Origin: JANLSE01 sp038214135
GTDB taxonomy: Bacteria > Chloroflexota > Chloroflexia > Chloroflexales > Roseiflexaceae
DNA length: 56,165 nucleotides
Assembly (NCBI GenBank): GCA_038214135.1
Contig: JBBQSD010000027.1
Location: 1-56,165, forward strand
Direction of reading: 5' to 3'
The notes beneath the pieces are model-generated. The model did not search any database. It saw nothing but the letters and a program-made list of their open reading frames with translations, and was not told the DNA's origin. Numbering within the stretch: the stretch's first letter is position 1; each line of letters opens with the position of its first letter. Shown in pieces: positions 18,350 to 27,202 of the stretch. The position numbers were made by a program, and so were the translations under genes.

Positions 18350-20833
18350 GTGTTCCAACAGATCCTAATCTACTGGTTGATCGCCCAACTCCTTGGCCTG
18401 GCTGGCCTGCCATTGGCGCGCCTTGTGCTTGGCAGCCTCCCAGAGCGTGGCTATCCCTTCAGTAAAGCGTTGGGCCTATTGCTGAGTGGCTATTTGGCCT
18501 GGCTTCTGGCCATGCTTGGGTTTGCACCATATGGCGCACCCCTCGTTGTTGTAATGGTGTTGGTTATTGCCGTGCTTGGCATGCTTGCCCATCCCGCAGG
18601 CCATCCGATAGCCATCCTGGCCTGGTTGCGCGAGCGCTGGCGCACCATCCTGTGCTACGAGCTTGTCTTCGTACTGGCATTGGTCTATCTGGCGACACAG
18701 CGCAGCTATGAATGGGGCTTCGTTGGCCCGCAGCCCTGGGGCACCGAGCGGCCAATGGATTTTGCGTTTTTTAATGCCATCCAGCGTAGCGCAGCCTTCC
18801 CGCCCCACGATCCATGGATGGCCGGCTATAGCATCAACTATTACTATTTTGGCTACCTGCTGATGGCCTCGGTTGCGTTGATCAGTGGATTGCTGCCTGG
18901 TGTCACCTATAACCTCTCGCTGGCGCTGATCTTTGCGCTCACCGCACAAGGGATTGCAGGGCTGGTTGTTGCGCTCGTGGCCCTGACGCGCCGGAACAGC
19001 GCTTCTGCCGCTTCTGATAGTGGCGAACTGCCTGCTACACCACAGCGCACTGGAATTGCCGCCTGGCTGGTTGTTGCGCTAGCGGTTGTGACGATCCTGT
19101 TTGCTGGGAATCAGGCTGGTGCGCTACAAGTACTCGCCGGAAGCAATGCCGTCTCGACCCTGAATGCCAGCGATCTGGGGCGGGTTGTGGCGAATGGTAT
19201 TGGCCCACGCACACCCGTCACTCTTTCGCAGTCCTACCCGAATGAACTCATTCAGGATGGCACTGTCATTACACCAACCGATCGGCTCAAGGATTTCGAT
19301 TGGTGGTGGCCATCGCGGGCACTCTGGGATTGGGTTCCTGGCACTCCTCCAGGCCAGATCTATGCGATCACCGAATTCCCGTTCTTCTCATTCTGGCTTG
19401 GCGATATGCACCCGCATCTGATGGCGCTGCCATTCAGCCTGCTGGCCATGGCCTTCGCACTCCAGATGGTGGCGCGGCCCGACATGCCAGCCTATGGGCG
19501 CAGCCGCCAGGGCTGGATCGAGCTGATCGCAACTGGCGTGGTGCTGGGTGCGCTGTATGTGATCAATAGTTGGGATTTCCCCACCTACCTGCTGCTGTTT
19601 CTGGCGGCACTGCTGTTGCGTCACGCCCGCAGTACCAACGATACTCACGATAGCCGCCCAGGCGCGCTTGGTATCGGTTGGCGGGCCTATGGCGTGCAGG
19701 CGCTGATGATTGTGTTTGCGGCGCTGGCCTTGTTTCTGCCCTTTCATCTGACCTTCAGATCGTTAGTTGGGGCCAAGGCACCACTGATCGATATTCCGAT
19801 CCTGGCGACGATCACCAAAACGATTGGCGTGGTTGGCTGGCCTAAAACGCCACTGCACACATTTCTGATCATCTTTGGCCTGTTCCTCAGCCCGATTCTG
19901 CTATGGGTTGGTTCGATTGCCCTGCGTGGGCGCAGCTGGAATGCACCCTGGCTGATCACCAGCGCCATACTTGCAGTTGGCCTCGCAATTGGCTTCCCAT
20001 TGATCGCGCTGCTGCCATTGGCCTTCTACACACTGCGGGCCGCGCTCGCACATTCACGCATTGGTGAGGTTGCGGTATCGTTTGCACTGGTTGCCTTTGG
20101 ATTGACCTGCCTGATTGGCTTTGGCACAGAAATAATCTACATTCGGGATGTGTTCGAAAACCGGATGAACACGATCTTCAAATTCTATTATCAGATCTGG
20201 CTGATATTGGGCGTGCTATCCGGCTATATGCTCTGGTCGCTGTATACCGCCGCACAACGCACGCCACTGATTGGCCGGATCATCACTGGCGCATTATTTG
20301 TGCCATTACTGGCTGGAGCGCTGCTGTACCCCGCATTAACGCTCAGTAAGCTGTATAGCGCTGGCAGGCAGGTTGGGCTGGATGGTACCACTCCACGCGA
20401 CCGTACCCCCGATGGGGCTGCTGCGATCAAATGGTTGCGCGAACACGCCGCTGGCGATGCCGTGATCATCGAGTCGGTCGAGAAAGGTCCTGTCTATGGC
20501 TACGATACCGCCGGGCTTGGCACAAGTGGTGTTTCCGCAAGCACCGGCCTGGCAACTGTGATGGGTTGGACGGGCCATCAGCAGCAGTGGCGCGGTGGCG
20601 ATGCGGCAACCTTCGCACAGATCGAGCCACGGCGCGCCGATGTTGAGCAAATCTACACAACCCCCGATCCAAACCAAGCCCGCCTGCTGCTCCAGAAATA
20701 TGGTGTTCGCTATATCTATGTCGGCGGCACCGAGCGAGCCAGCTACCCCGCAGATGGGCTGGCCAAGTTTGATCAGATCGGCACGCCCGTCTTCCAACAG
20801 GGCGATATCACGATCTATCAGGTGGGCAAATAA
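18350..20833 (+). CDS. Single-domain YYY (DUF2298) membrane protein, 827 aa
   Basis: Third member of the YYY cluster, with the single-domain architecture (the family's usual 700-900 aa). It starts at GTG 18350 with GGAG 5 nt before it. Conserved motifs occur in the same order as in its neighbours: TERPMDFAFFNA (~130), INYYYFGY (~161), DMHPHLMALP (~352), NSWDFPTY (~406), RMNTIFKFYYQIW (~605), then the soluble end with TGHQQQW and VRYIYVGGTERASY. No GT39 or TPR part is present. About 14 hydrophobic segments. Spacing to the DUF5317 gene (102 bp) includes a separate promoter-like site. Biochemical activity unknown; conserved Asp/His loops and the GT39 fusions of its paralogues suggest a lipid-linked sugar enzyme. 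Confidence 0.88.
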   Translation: MFQQILIYWLIAQLLGLAGLPLARLVLGSLPERGYPFSKALGLLLSGYLAWLLAMLGFAPYGAPLVVVMVLVIAVLGMLAHPAGHPIAILAWLRERWRTILCYELVFVLALVYLATQRSYEWGFVGPQPWGTERPMDFAFFNAIQRSAAFPPHDPWMAGYSINYYYFGYLLMASVALISGLLPGVTYNLSLALIFALTAQGIAGLVVALVALTRRNSASAASDSGELPATPQRTGIAAWLVVALAVVTILFAGNQAGALQVLAGSNAVSTLNASDLGRVVANGIGPRTPVTLSQSYPNELIQDGTVITPTDRLKDFDWWWPSRALWDWVPGTPPGQIYAITEFPFFSFWLGDMHPHLMALPFSLLAMAFALQMVARPDMPAYGRSRQGWIELIATGVVLGALYVINSWDFPTYLLLFLAALLLRHARSTNDTHDSRPGALGIGWRAYGVQALMIVFAALALFLPFHLTFRSLVGAKAPLIDIPILATITKTIGVVGWPKTPLHTFLIIFGLFLSPILLWVGSIALRGRSWNAPWLITSAILAVGLAIGFPLIALLPLAFYTLRAALAHSRIGEVAVSFALVAFGLTCLIGFGTEIIYIRDVFENRMNTIFKFYYQIWLILGVLSGYMLWSLYTAAQRTPLIGRIITGALFVPLLAGALLYPALTLSKLYSAGRQVGLDGTTPRDRTPDGAAAIKWLREHAAGDAVIIESVEKGPVYGYDTAGLGTSGVSASTGLATVMGWTGHQQQWRGGDAATFAQIEPRRADVEQIYTTPDPNQARLLLQKYGVRYIYVGGTERASYPADGLAKFDQIGTPVFQQGDITIYQVGK

Positions 20834-20879
20834 TGTAACGATCCGGTTAAGAAGAAACAACGCGCAGGCCCCCAAGCCA

Positions 20880-20888
20880 TGTTATACT
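20880..20888 (+). promoter_or_regulatory. Extended -10 promoter before the DUF5317 gene
   Basis: TGT-TATACT fits an extended -10. It lies inside an 8-bp long-range inverted repeat, CCCCCAAG (20869-20876) and CTTGGGGG (20919-20926), whose right arm covers the G-rich Shine-Dalgarno region. Motif-based inference. Confidence 0.4.
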
Positions 20889-20935
20889 TTTCTTTAACTA
20901 ATGTAAACGATGTATAGCTCTTGGGGGTTGCTTCT

Positions 20936-21538
20936 ATGCTGATGCTGCTCGTCATGATCGCCTTTCTTGTTGTTGGGCTGGTACGTGGCGGTTCGCTGGA
21001 TCATCTGGCCGATGTTTCGCTACACTGGAAGCCGTTGGCAGTTGCAGGCTTGGTTCTGCAATTATTTATTTTCACACCATTTCGCAACGAACCATTGATC
21101 ACCAGCGCTATTCCACATCTGTATGTGCTCTCAATGGCAATTCTGGCCGTGTGGGTCTTCGCCAATTGGCAGATACCGGGCATTCTGTTAATGGCAGCTG
21201 GGCTGCTGATGAACATGGCGGCGATTGCGGCAAATGGTGGCTATATGCCAGTTGATCCAGACATCGCTCGGATTTCTGGGCATTTTCGTGCAGTTGCGAC
21301 CGATGGTAGCGCGATTATCAATAATTCCAGGGCGATGAGCGGTGATATTCGGCTATGGATTCTGACAGACATCTTGCCTGTTCCTGCCAGCATCCCATTT
21401 GCGAATGTCTTTAGTATTGGCGATGTGCTGCTTGCACTTGGTGCTGGCCTGTTTCTCTATCGTGTCGTACGAACCGATACGCCAACGCCCCAGGTGCAAT
21501 CTCCAATCCAACCAATAGTGCAACAAGAGAACTCATGA
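20936..21538 (+). CDS. DUF5317-type membrane protein
   Basis: A 200-aa protein with hydrophobic segments at about residues 3-18, 31-48, 63-80, 83-105 and 155-175, and a conserved external-type segment NGGYMPVDP ... MSGDIRLWILTDILPVP. This matches my memory of DUF5317 proteins of Chloroflexi, Actinobacteria and clostridia, function unknown. The ATG at 20936 is preferred over a TTG at 20921, leaving a G-rich site about 9 nt upstream. The next gene begins 16 nt after the stop, so the two are probably co-transcribed. Confidence 0.75.
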   Translation: MLMLLVMIAFLVVGLVRGGSLDHLADVSLHWKPLAVAGLVLQLFIFTPFRNEPLITSAIPHLYVLSMAILAVWVFANWQIPGILLMAAGLLMNMAAIAANGGYMPVDPDIARISGHFRAVATDGSAIINNSRAMSGDIRLWILTDILPVPASIPFANVFSIGDVLLALGAGLFLYRVVRTDTPTPQVQSPIQPIVQQENS

Positions 21539-21554
21539 GAAGGAATCAAGCAGT

Positions 21555-22202
21555 ATGACAAACGGGATCGCTGTTCCTGATGTGGCCGCCCTTGAAGCAC
21601 TAATCATGCAGATAAGGGGTGTGATCGCTGCCCGTGTCGTTCTGGATGCCCAGGATCAGATTGATGAGATCCATGTGGTTGGTTCGCCAGAACGGAGCGC
21701 CAAGCAAACCGTTCGCGATATTGAGTCGGCACTGTTTGTACAAGGGCGGATTCGGGTGAACCACAAAAAAATTAGCCTCGTCCAGTTGCTGGAAAACACG
21801 ATCCGCCCAACCGTCGAGCGCGTGCGACTGATCGATATTATCCAATCGGAAGGGCCAGAGCCGATCTGCACGGTGACACTCGCAATCGGGGATCGGCAGG
21901 TGCAGGGCCAATACAATGCTCTAGCGCCGGGTATAACACCCAATCAGAGTGTTGCACACGCAACGATCAATGCTCTGCACCAGATGATTATGCCATCGAA
22001 CCGGCTCGAACTAGAACATATTCAACATCAGCAGCTTGGCCAGAACGAAATCTGCCTCGCGCTGATCACCCGCACCGAGGATGATCTTGCCGAAAGTATG
22101 CTGGGCGTCAGTATCGTTCGGAAGGAACTACCAACCGCAATAGCACGGGCAGTGCTCGATGCTGTGAATCGGCGTTTGCCCTACCTTCTTGGAAGAGCCT
22201 AA
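21555..22202 (+). CDS. Conserved hypothetical protein, 215 aa
   Basis: Not recognised. It is a soluble protein with no signal peptide or membrane segment. Two similar-looking alpha/beta halves can be seen: an N-terminal region (IRGVIAARVVLDAQDQIDEI, SPERSAKQTVRDIESAL) and a middle region (CTVTLAIGDRQVQGQYN, SVAHATINALHQMI). The middle region loosely recalls the small regulatory/dimer domains of LeuA-type enzymes; this is only an impression. AAGGA lies 11 nt before the ATG. It is tightly linked to the DUF5317 gene and probably functions with it. Confidence 0.65.
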   Translation: MTNGIAVPDVAALEALIMQIRGVIAARVVLDAQDQIDEIHVVGSPERSAKQTVRDIESALFVQGRIRVNHKKISLVQLLENTIRPTVERVRLIDIIQSEGPEPICTVTLAIGDRQVQGQYNALAPGITPNQSVAHATINALHQMIMPSNRLELEHIQHQQLGQNEICLALITRTEDDLAESMLGVSIVRKELPTAIARAVLDAVNRRLPYLLGRA

Positions 22203-22260
22203 GTTGTCAGCTGCTGAATTGGGGAGAGCGCAGGTGATGCGGGCGGTGCTGATCGGGATT

Positions 22261-22299
22261 GCGCAAGCCATGCTTGCGCTGCGGCAGCATGGCTGCCGC
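22261..22299. repeat. Two tandem GC hairpins
   Basis: GCGCAAG-CCATG-CTTGCGC (22261-22279) is followed by GCGGCAG-CATGG-CTGCCGC (22281-22299). They may serve as the terminator region or a REP-like pair after the preceding operon; no T-run follows. Confidence 0.6.
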
Positions 22300-22435
22300 A
22301 CTCCATATACGCAGCCGAACCATATCCGATGAACATGGAAAAGCCCATCATCCTGCGGATGGACGAGCATCTATCGTTCCCTGATTATTGATCAATCATC
22401 ATTGCCCTGTGCCTGCAAAAGATTTGTCCTCGCAT

Positions 22436-22470
<35 letters not shown>

Positions 22471-22580
22471 AATTTTAACTATTTTGTAATATTTTGTAAT
22501 CTAGATAACAATCTTTTAATAGATACCTTTTGGCTTCCTGATGCTCAGAATGAGTGTTTGTGAAAAGTATCCCAAAAAAA

Positions 22581-22609
22581 TTGCCAAAAAGGCAAAATTC
22601 AGTTAAGAT
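22581..22609 (+). promoter_or_regulatory. Promoter of the 32-aa ORF
   Basis: TTGCCA (22581-22586), 17-bp spacer, TAAGAT (22604-22609), within an unusually AT-rich stretch. The predicted start near 22616 gives a leader of about 105 nt before the small ORF. Confidence 0.5.
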
Positions 22610-22647
22610 CATATCAGGTCGATGCCGCACATACGCAATTGTTCATA

Positions 22648-22720
22648 GGGCAAGTGCCCAAAGCGGAGCGAAGGGGGACTAGAACGACTGCCGAATAATT
22701 AGCGAAGCAGGAGGTCTCCC
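22648..22720 (+). promoter_or_regulatory. Structured leader that can bury the Shine-Dalgarno site
   Basis: Three nested or adjacent helices can form: GGGC-AAGT-GCCC (22648-22659); GGGGGAC (22673-22679) with GTCTCCC (22714-22720); and inside it CTGC (22688-22691) with GCAG (22707-22710). The AGGAGG Shine-Dalgarno (22709-22714) is caught at the junction of the two inner 3' strands. It does not match any riboswitch consensus that I know. A cis-regulatory RNA role is inference. Confidence 0.45.
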
Positions 22721-22721
22721 A

Positions 22722-22820
22722 ATGAAGTGGAACATTTCGAACAAAAGCTGGAAAATCGCGTTCGCCCTTGGCTCACTTGCATCATTTCTCATGGCGGCTG
22801 GTGCCGGAAGCAAGTGGTAA
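22722..22820 (+). CDS. Small membrane-type protein, 32 aa
   Basis: A short ORF not in ordinary gene calls. It has an excellent AGGAGG Shine-Dalgarno 7 nt before the ATG, its own promoter, a structured leader and a strong hairpin 33 nt after the TAA. The product has a basic, Trp-containing N-terminus (MKWNISNKSWK), one hydrophobic segment of about 18 residues (IAFALGSLASFLMAAG) and a short tail ending SKW. It resembles a single-pass small protein or an uncleaved signal peptide. It sits 179 bp upstream of a sensor kinase with a multi-pass membrane input domain. It could be a peptide signal or modulator of that kinase; no homologue is known to me. Confidence 0.6.
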   Translation: MKWNISNKSWKIAFALGSLASFLMAAGAGSKW

Positions 22821-22852
22821 TAGCATAGGTAATCCAGGCGGCATTGATCAGC

Positions 22853-22884
22853 AACAGGAAGGAGCAATCCTTCCTGTTTGTTAT
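22853..22884 (+). terminator. Hairpin terminator after the 32-aa ORF
   Basis: An 11-bp perfect stem AACAGGAAGGA / TCCTTCCTGTT with a 4-nt GCAA loop, followed by TGTTATTT. It isolates the small gene from the kinase downstream. The U-tract is interrupted, so efficiency is uncertain. Confidence 0.65.
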
Positions 22885-22999
22885 TTGCAATCTAATTGTT
22901 CTTGCGTTATGTAGGCATTCGATTATATAGTTAGGGACGGCAAAAATTGGTGCAGCATCGACGAACACCACCTATTACGTAGTAGCCGCGAGGGTACTG

Positions 23000-25318
23000 A
23001 TGCGGAAATTCCCCCGAATAGCGCAAATCTATATTGTGTGCAGTTGGTTGATCATGGCAACGCTAGTCATCAGCATGCTGGTGATCGCTTTTCCACCGCC
23101 CGATCACCTTCTGTTATTGCCCTTATGGGTGGTCGTTTATATCATCACCGATTATTTTGAGGTTGATTTCACCTTTGAGGATGAAAAACGTCTGCGCATG
23201 AGTGTCTATGAGGCGGCGATCATCTTCCTCGTGGCTGTTAGTGGTATTTATGCGCTGCCCGCAATTTTGATCGGTTCGCTGATCACCGATTCGCTACACC
23301 ACCGCGAATGGTATCGATCACTCTTTAATGCATCAGAACGGGTTATCACCTATACAGCCATGTGGGTTGTCTATCATGCCATCGCTCCAGTGGGTGGTCT
23401 GCCCTATACTGGCCCGTTTGGCCTTCTGGCACTACTAGCCACGGCATTAACCTATTATTTCCTAAACACGCTGATTATTGGAACAGTGATTGCGCTCACG
23501 GTAGGCCAGCCGATTCCGCGCGTCATCCGTGAGGCGTACTCCAAAGTTCATTGGGTTCATTTCCTCACACTGCCACTTGGCGCAATTCTGGCCGCGCTGT
23601 GGTTTGTTGATCGCTGGATCGTTCTGGCTGGTGTTGTGCCCCTGATTGTGGCGCAGCGCTCCTTTCAGGCATTGGCTTCCTGGCAACTGGAAAGCCGCCG
23701 TAATACCATTCTGGCACGCCAGGTCGAGCAGCTTCAGGATATCACCACCACAATGGTAACATCGTTGAACCCAAGTATTGTGCTGGAGACAATGAGCGTA
23801 CGGTTGGCCCAACTTCTGCAAGCCACATCGAGTTGGGTGGTTCTCCCCGATATGCCTGGCTCCCAAGTCGCGGCTATTCATGGCCCATTGCCGGTGTGGG
23901 TCACGCTGATGACATCGGATCTGATCCGCCAGCGGCCGCATTCGATGGTTGAACTCAGTTCGGCGCAACTGCCAATACCACTACAGGATGGGCAGAATGT
24001 GATTGATATTGGAACACAGGCACTTGTGGCCATCCCAATGGCACTAGAACAGCGTGTCCTGGGGTATATATGCCTGGCATTTGTGGAACCGATTGAGCTG
24101 AGTGAAAGCCAGCGGCGGGTGCTTCAGGCATTTGCAGCCCAGGCTGCGCTGGTGATGGAGCATGCGAACCTGTTTGATGCGCTACGCCATAATCAGAACG
24201 AGCTCATCCGTTCATCCAAACTGGCTGCACTTGGCACATTTTCGGCTGGAATTGCCCATGAGTTTAATAATATTCTGGCTGGAATTCTTGGCTATGCACA
24301 ACTCGGCATGATGAGCGATGATCGCGAGAATCAGCGCGAGTCGCTACTGGTTATCGAACAATCGTGTGTGCGTGCGCGGAACATCACCTCCGGCCTGCTG
24401 GCGTTTGCTCGCCGTAGCCCACCTCAGCGGCGGCTGAACCTGGTACAGGAGGCGATAGAAGCAGCGCTGGTGTTGATTGAACGAGAGTTGGTCAAAGCCA
24501 ATATTCTTGTTGAACGCCACTATGGGCCGATTCCACCAACGATCTGCGATAATGATCAACTCGCGCAGGTTGTTCTGAATCTGTTGACAAATGCACGCGA
24601 TGCGATGATTGCCCAGGGCAGCGGGACGATCACTATCTCAGTGGAACAGCACAACAATATGATTGAGTTGCGTGTCCGCGATACGGGCAGTGGTATTCCG
24701 GCAGAGTTACTTGAACAGGTCTTTCAGCCATTCATGACGACCAAAGGGGCGCTTGGTGGCAGTACAACGCCTGGAACAGGGCTTGGTTTAGCAATCAGCT
24801 ATGGGATTATCGAGAGCCATGACGGAACCATCGCCATTGAAAGCCAGGTTGGTTTGGGAACAACGGTGATTGTGCAATTGCCAATTGTTGACGATCCAGA
24901 AATGAACGCTGCCGATCTCTCTTCCTCTGGCACACCTCACGAACTCCGTGTTCTGGTTGTCGATGATGATCCCCAGGTACTGCACGCCATCAGCCAACTC
25001 CTGACGCAGCACGGGCATCAGGTGCGAATTGCGGAGAGTGGCGCACGAGCTCTGCAGATCTATAAGGATGGCCATGTTGATCTTGTGTTGAGCGATGTTG
25101 TTATGCCAGGTATGGATGGAATTGCCCTGCTGCTGCAACTCCAGGCGATTGATCCACAGGTTCACATGTTGATGATGACGGGCCAGACGAATGCGCCGCC
25201 GGTTGAGCATATGCTGAAGGCTGGCGCTATTGGGCCAATTGTAAAGCCCTTTACAATTGATGAACTGCTCGACACTATTTCACACCAAATACCAGACCTT
25301 ATGACTGCCCCGAACTAA
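23000..25318 (+). CDS. Hybrid sensor histidine kinase with C-terminal receiver
   Basis: A 772-aa membrane-bound signalling protein. Residues ~1-225 form a multi-pass membrane input module (about six or seven hydrophobic segments, LPLWVVVYIITDYF ... LIVAQRSFQALA). A coiled linker and a GAF-like domain (~250-395) follow. HisKA has H420 in GIAHEFNNILAGILGYAQLG. HATPase_c has the N box (QVVLNLLTNARDAM), DTGSGIP, FMTTKG and GTGLGLAIS. A receiver (~650-770) has VVDDD, acceptor D699 (LSDVVMPGMDG) and KPF. The H box AHEFNN is of the NtrB/HisKA type. No output gene is adjacent, so phosphotransfer ends in its own receiver or elsewhere. ATG 23000 has GAGGGT about 5 nt before. Confidence 0.92.
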   Translation: MRKFPRIAQIYIVCSWLIMATLVISMLVIAFPPPDHLLLLPLWVVVYIITDYFEVDFTFEDEKRLRMSVYEAAIIFLVAVSGIYALPAILIGSLITDSLHHREWYRSLFNASERVITYTAMWVVYHAIAPVGGLPYTGPFGLLALLATALTYYFLNTLIIGTVIALTVGQPIPRVIREAYSKVHWVHFLTLPLGAILAALWFVDRWIVLAGVVPLIVAQRSFQALASWQLESRRNTILARQVEQLQDITTTMVTSLNPSIVLETMSVRLAQLLQATSSWVVLPDMPGSQVAAIHGPLPVWVTLMTSDLIRQRPHSMVELSSAQLPIPLQDGQNVIDIGTQALVAIPMALEQRVLGYICLAFVEPIELSESQRRVLQAFAAQAALVMEHANLFDALRHNQNELIRSSKLAALGTFSAGIAHEFNNILAGILGYAQLGMMSDDRENQRESLLVIEQSCVRARNITSGLLAFARRSPPQRRLNLVQEAIEAALVLIERELVKANILVERHYGPIPPTICDNDQLAQVVLNLLTNARDAMIAQGSGTITISVEQHNNMIELRVRDTGSGIPAELLEQVFQPFMTTKGALGGSTTPGTGLGLAISYGIIESHDGTIAIESQVGLGTTVIVQLPIVDDPEMNAADLSSSGTPHELRVLVVDDDPQVLHAISQLLTQHGHQVRIAESGARALQIYKDGHVDLVLSDVVMPGMDGIALLLQLQAIDPQVHMLMMTGQTNAPPVEHMLKAGAIGPIVKPFTIDELLDTISHQIPDLMTAPN

Positions 25319-25409
25319 AGTACATCCCCAATCCAAAATCTGTCGCATAACCGGGCCTGCTACATGGCGTTACATAGGCGTATACGCATATGATGCCGGA
25401 GGCCCATTC

Positions 25410-26114
25410 ATGACTGTTGCCGAATATCATCTACGCATCCGCGAGATGCCCGAAAACGATAAACCACGCGAGCGCCTGCGCAACCTGGGTGCTGCTGCGC
25501 TCTCCGATGCCGAACTACTGGCAATTCTGCTACGGGTTGGGATCGAAGGAATCAATGTTATTCAGCTCGCCCAACAATTGCTTGTCGAACAGCGTGGGTG
25601 GGCTGGGCTTCAGCGGGCTAGCTTCGAGGAGCTGGCCAGTCGGCGCGGCATGGGCGAAGCAAAAACGGCCCAACTGAAAGCAGCCCTCGAAATTGGGCGG
25701 CGTCTTCTGCTCACCAACCAAGAGGAGCGGCTTCAGATTCGTTCGCCTGCCGATGCAGCGCAACTTATGCTGATCGAGATGGGCCACCTGGATCAGGAAC
25801 ATCTGCGGGCGATCTGCCTCGATACCAAAAACCGGGTTCAGAAGGTTCATACGATCTATGTTGGTAGCCTGAACAGTTCGCTTGTACGCATCGGGGAGGT
25901 TTTCAAGGAAGCCATCCGCCTTAACAGCGCGGCAGTGATTGTCGTCCATAACCACCCAAGCGGCGATCCAACGCCATCGCCGGAAGATGTGCTTGTGACC
26001 CGCCAGATTGTTGAAGCAGGCAAACTCTTAGATATCGAAGTCCTCGATCATCTGGTGATCGGCCAGGGGCGCTATGTCAGTATGCGTGAGCGCGGGCTAG
26101 GGTTTCCGAAATGA
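25410..26114 (+). CDS. radC: RadC family JAB1/MPN protein
   Basis: A 234-aa protein with the full RadC layout: N-terminal basic motif (MPENDKPRERL), helix-hairpin-helix region (~30-100: LSDAELLAILLRVG, RRGMGEAKTAQLKAALE), and JAMM/MPN+ metal site HNHPSGDPTPSPED with upstream Glu in EVFKEAIR. Historically named for DNA repair, but its role is unproven; in many bacteria it is linked to horizontal transfer. Stop overlaps the dprA start (ATGA), so the two are translationally coupled. Confidence 0.95.
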   Translation: MTVAEYHLRIREMPENDKPRERLRNLGAAALSDAELLAILLRVGIEGINVIQLAQQLLVEQRGWAGLQRASFEELASRRGMGEAKTAQLKAALEIGRRLLLTNQEERLQIRSPADAAQLMLIEMGHLDQEHLRAICLDTKNRVQKVHTIYVGSLNSSLVRIGEVFKEAIRLNSAAVIVVHNHPSGDPTPSPEDVLVTRQIVEAGKLLDIEVLDHLVIGQGRYVSMRERGLGFPK

Positions 26115-27193
26115 ACGACCCAATACGCTACTACCTTGGGTTCAGCATGGTCAATGGGATCGGGCCTGCCCGGCTTGATCGGCTGATTAGCGTCTGCGGC
26201 TCGGTTGAAGCTGCCTGGCATGCCACCCAGATCGACATGGCGCGAGCTGGGTTAGAACGCAAGCTGGCCGAGTTGCTCATCCATACCCGCGCGACAATCG
26301 ATCTGGATGCGGAACAAGAGCGGGCCGCACGCCAGAAGATCCAACTGATCTGTCGCGAGCAGCGCGAGTATCCGGCGGCACTGTTGCATATTCCCAGCCC
26401 GCCGCCATTGATCTATGTGCGTGGACGGCTCGAACCTGGTGATGGCTGGGGTGTGGCAATGGTTGGCACGCGCTCACCAACCCACTATGGGCGTGAGGCA
26501 GGCCATCGGCTGGCCCACGAACTGGCCAGCGCCGGCGTTACGGTTATCAGTGGGCTGGCCATGGGTGTGGATAGCGTTGTGCATCAGGCTGCGCTGGAGG
26601 CTGGTGGCCGAACGGTTGCCGTACTGGCCTGTGGTGCCGATCTGATCTACCCGGAGCGCAATACACGCCTTGCTGAACAGATCTGCGAGTCGGGTGCGTT
26701 GGTTTCGGAATTCCCGATTGGAACGAGGCCACTGCCACAGCTTTTCCCGGTTCGTAATCGGTTGATCAGCGGCCTGGCCCGAGCCGTTGTTGTCGTTGAG
26801 GCGCGGCCAGGCAGCGGCGCATTGATCACCGTCGATTATGCACTCGAACAGGGCCGCGATGTATTTGCAGTACCAGGGCCTATCTACAGCCAGGCCAGCA
26901 TTGGCCCACACCGGTTGCTTCGGAATGGGGCTGGGTTGGCAACCTGCGCTGCCGATATTCTTGAAGGCATCGGTATGGGCGATCTGGCGGCGCAGCGCGA
27001 GGCCCGTGAGATTCTGCCGGATGAGCCGATTGAGCGAGCTATGCTTGGGTTGCTCTCACACGAACCACAGCATATCGATGCCCTGCGCCACGCCATGAAC
27101 CTGCCGATCGATCAGGTTTCCTCCACACTTGCACTGCTTGAATTGAAGGGCTTTATTCGTCAGGCAGGCCCGATGGAATATGTGCGGGCGTAG
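26111..27193 (+). CDS. dprA: DNA-processing protein DprA
   Basis: A 360-aa protein that binds incoming single-stranded DNA and loads RecA during natural transformation. It has an N-terminal SAM/HhH-like region (GIGPARLDRLISVCG), a Rossmann-like core ~110-300 (MVGTRSPTHYGREAG, VISGLAMGVDSVVHQAAL, AVLACGADLIYPERN, FPVRNRLISGLARAVVVVEA, SGALITVDYALEQGRDVFAVPG) and a C-terminal winged-helix DML1-like region (~300-360). All core motifs are intact. It overlaps radC by 4 nt. No other competence genes are in the window. Confidence 0.96.
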   Translation: MNDPIRYYLGFSMVNGIGPARLDRLISVCGSVEAAWHATQIDMARAGLERKLAELLIHTRATIDLDAEQERAARQKIQLICREQREYPAALLHIPSPPPLIYVRGRLEPGDGWGVAMVGTRSPTHYGREAGHRLAHELASAGVTVISGLAMGVDSVVHQAALEAGGRTVAVLACGADLIYPERNTRLAEQICESGALVSEFPIGTRPLPQLFPVRNRLISGLARAVVVVEARPGSGALITVDYALEQGRDVFAVPGPIYSQASIGPHRLLRNGAGLATCAADILEGIGMGDLAAQREAREILPDEPIERAMLGLLSHEPQHIDALRHAMNLPIDQVSSTLALLELKGFIRQAGPMEYVRA

Positions 27194-27202
27194 AGATGAG
27201 TA

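Noticed and set aside
22236..22331. Small ORF MRAVLIGIAQAML...
   Set aside because: Most of it is encoded by two GC hairpins (22261-22299) and it has no good Shine-Dalgarno site.
22616..22720. Cyclic-di-GMP (GEMM) riboswitch in the leader of the 32-aa ORF
   Set aside because: The AGGGCAA and CAAAGC words recall GEMM, but the tetraloop helix, CGCAAAGCC junction and second helix are missing.
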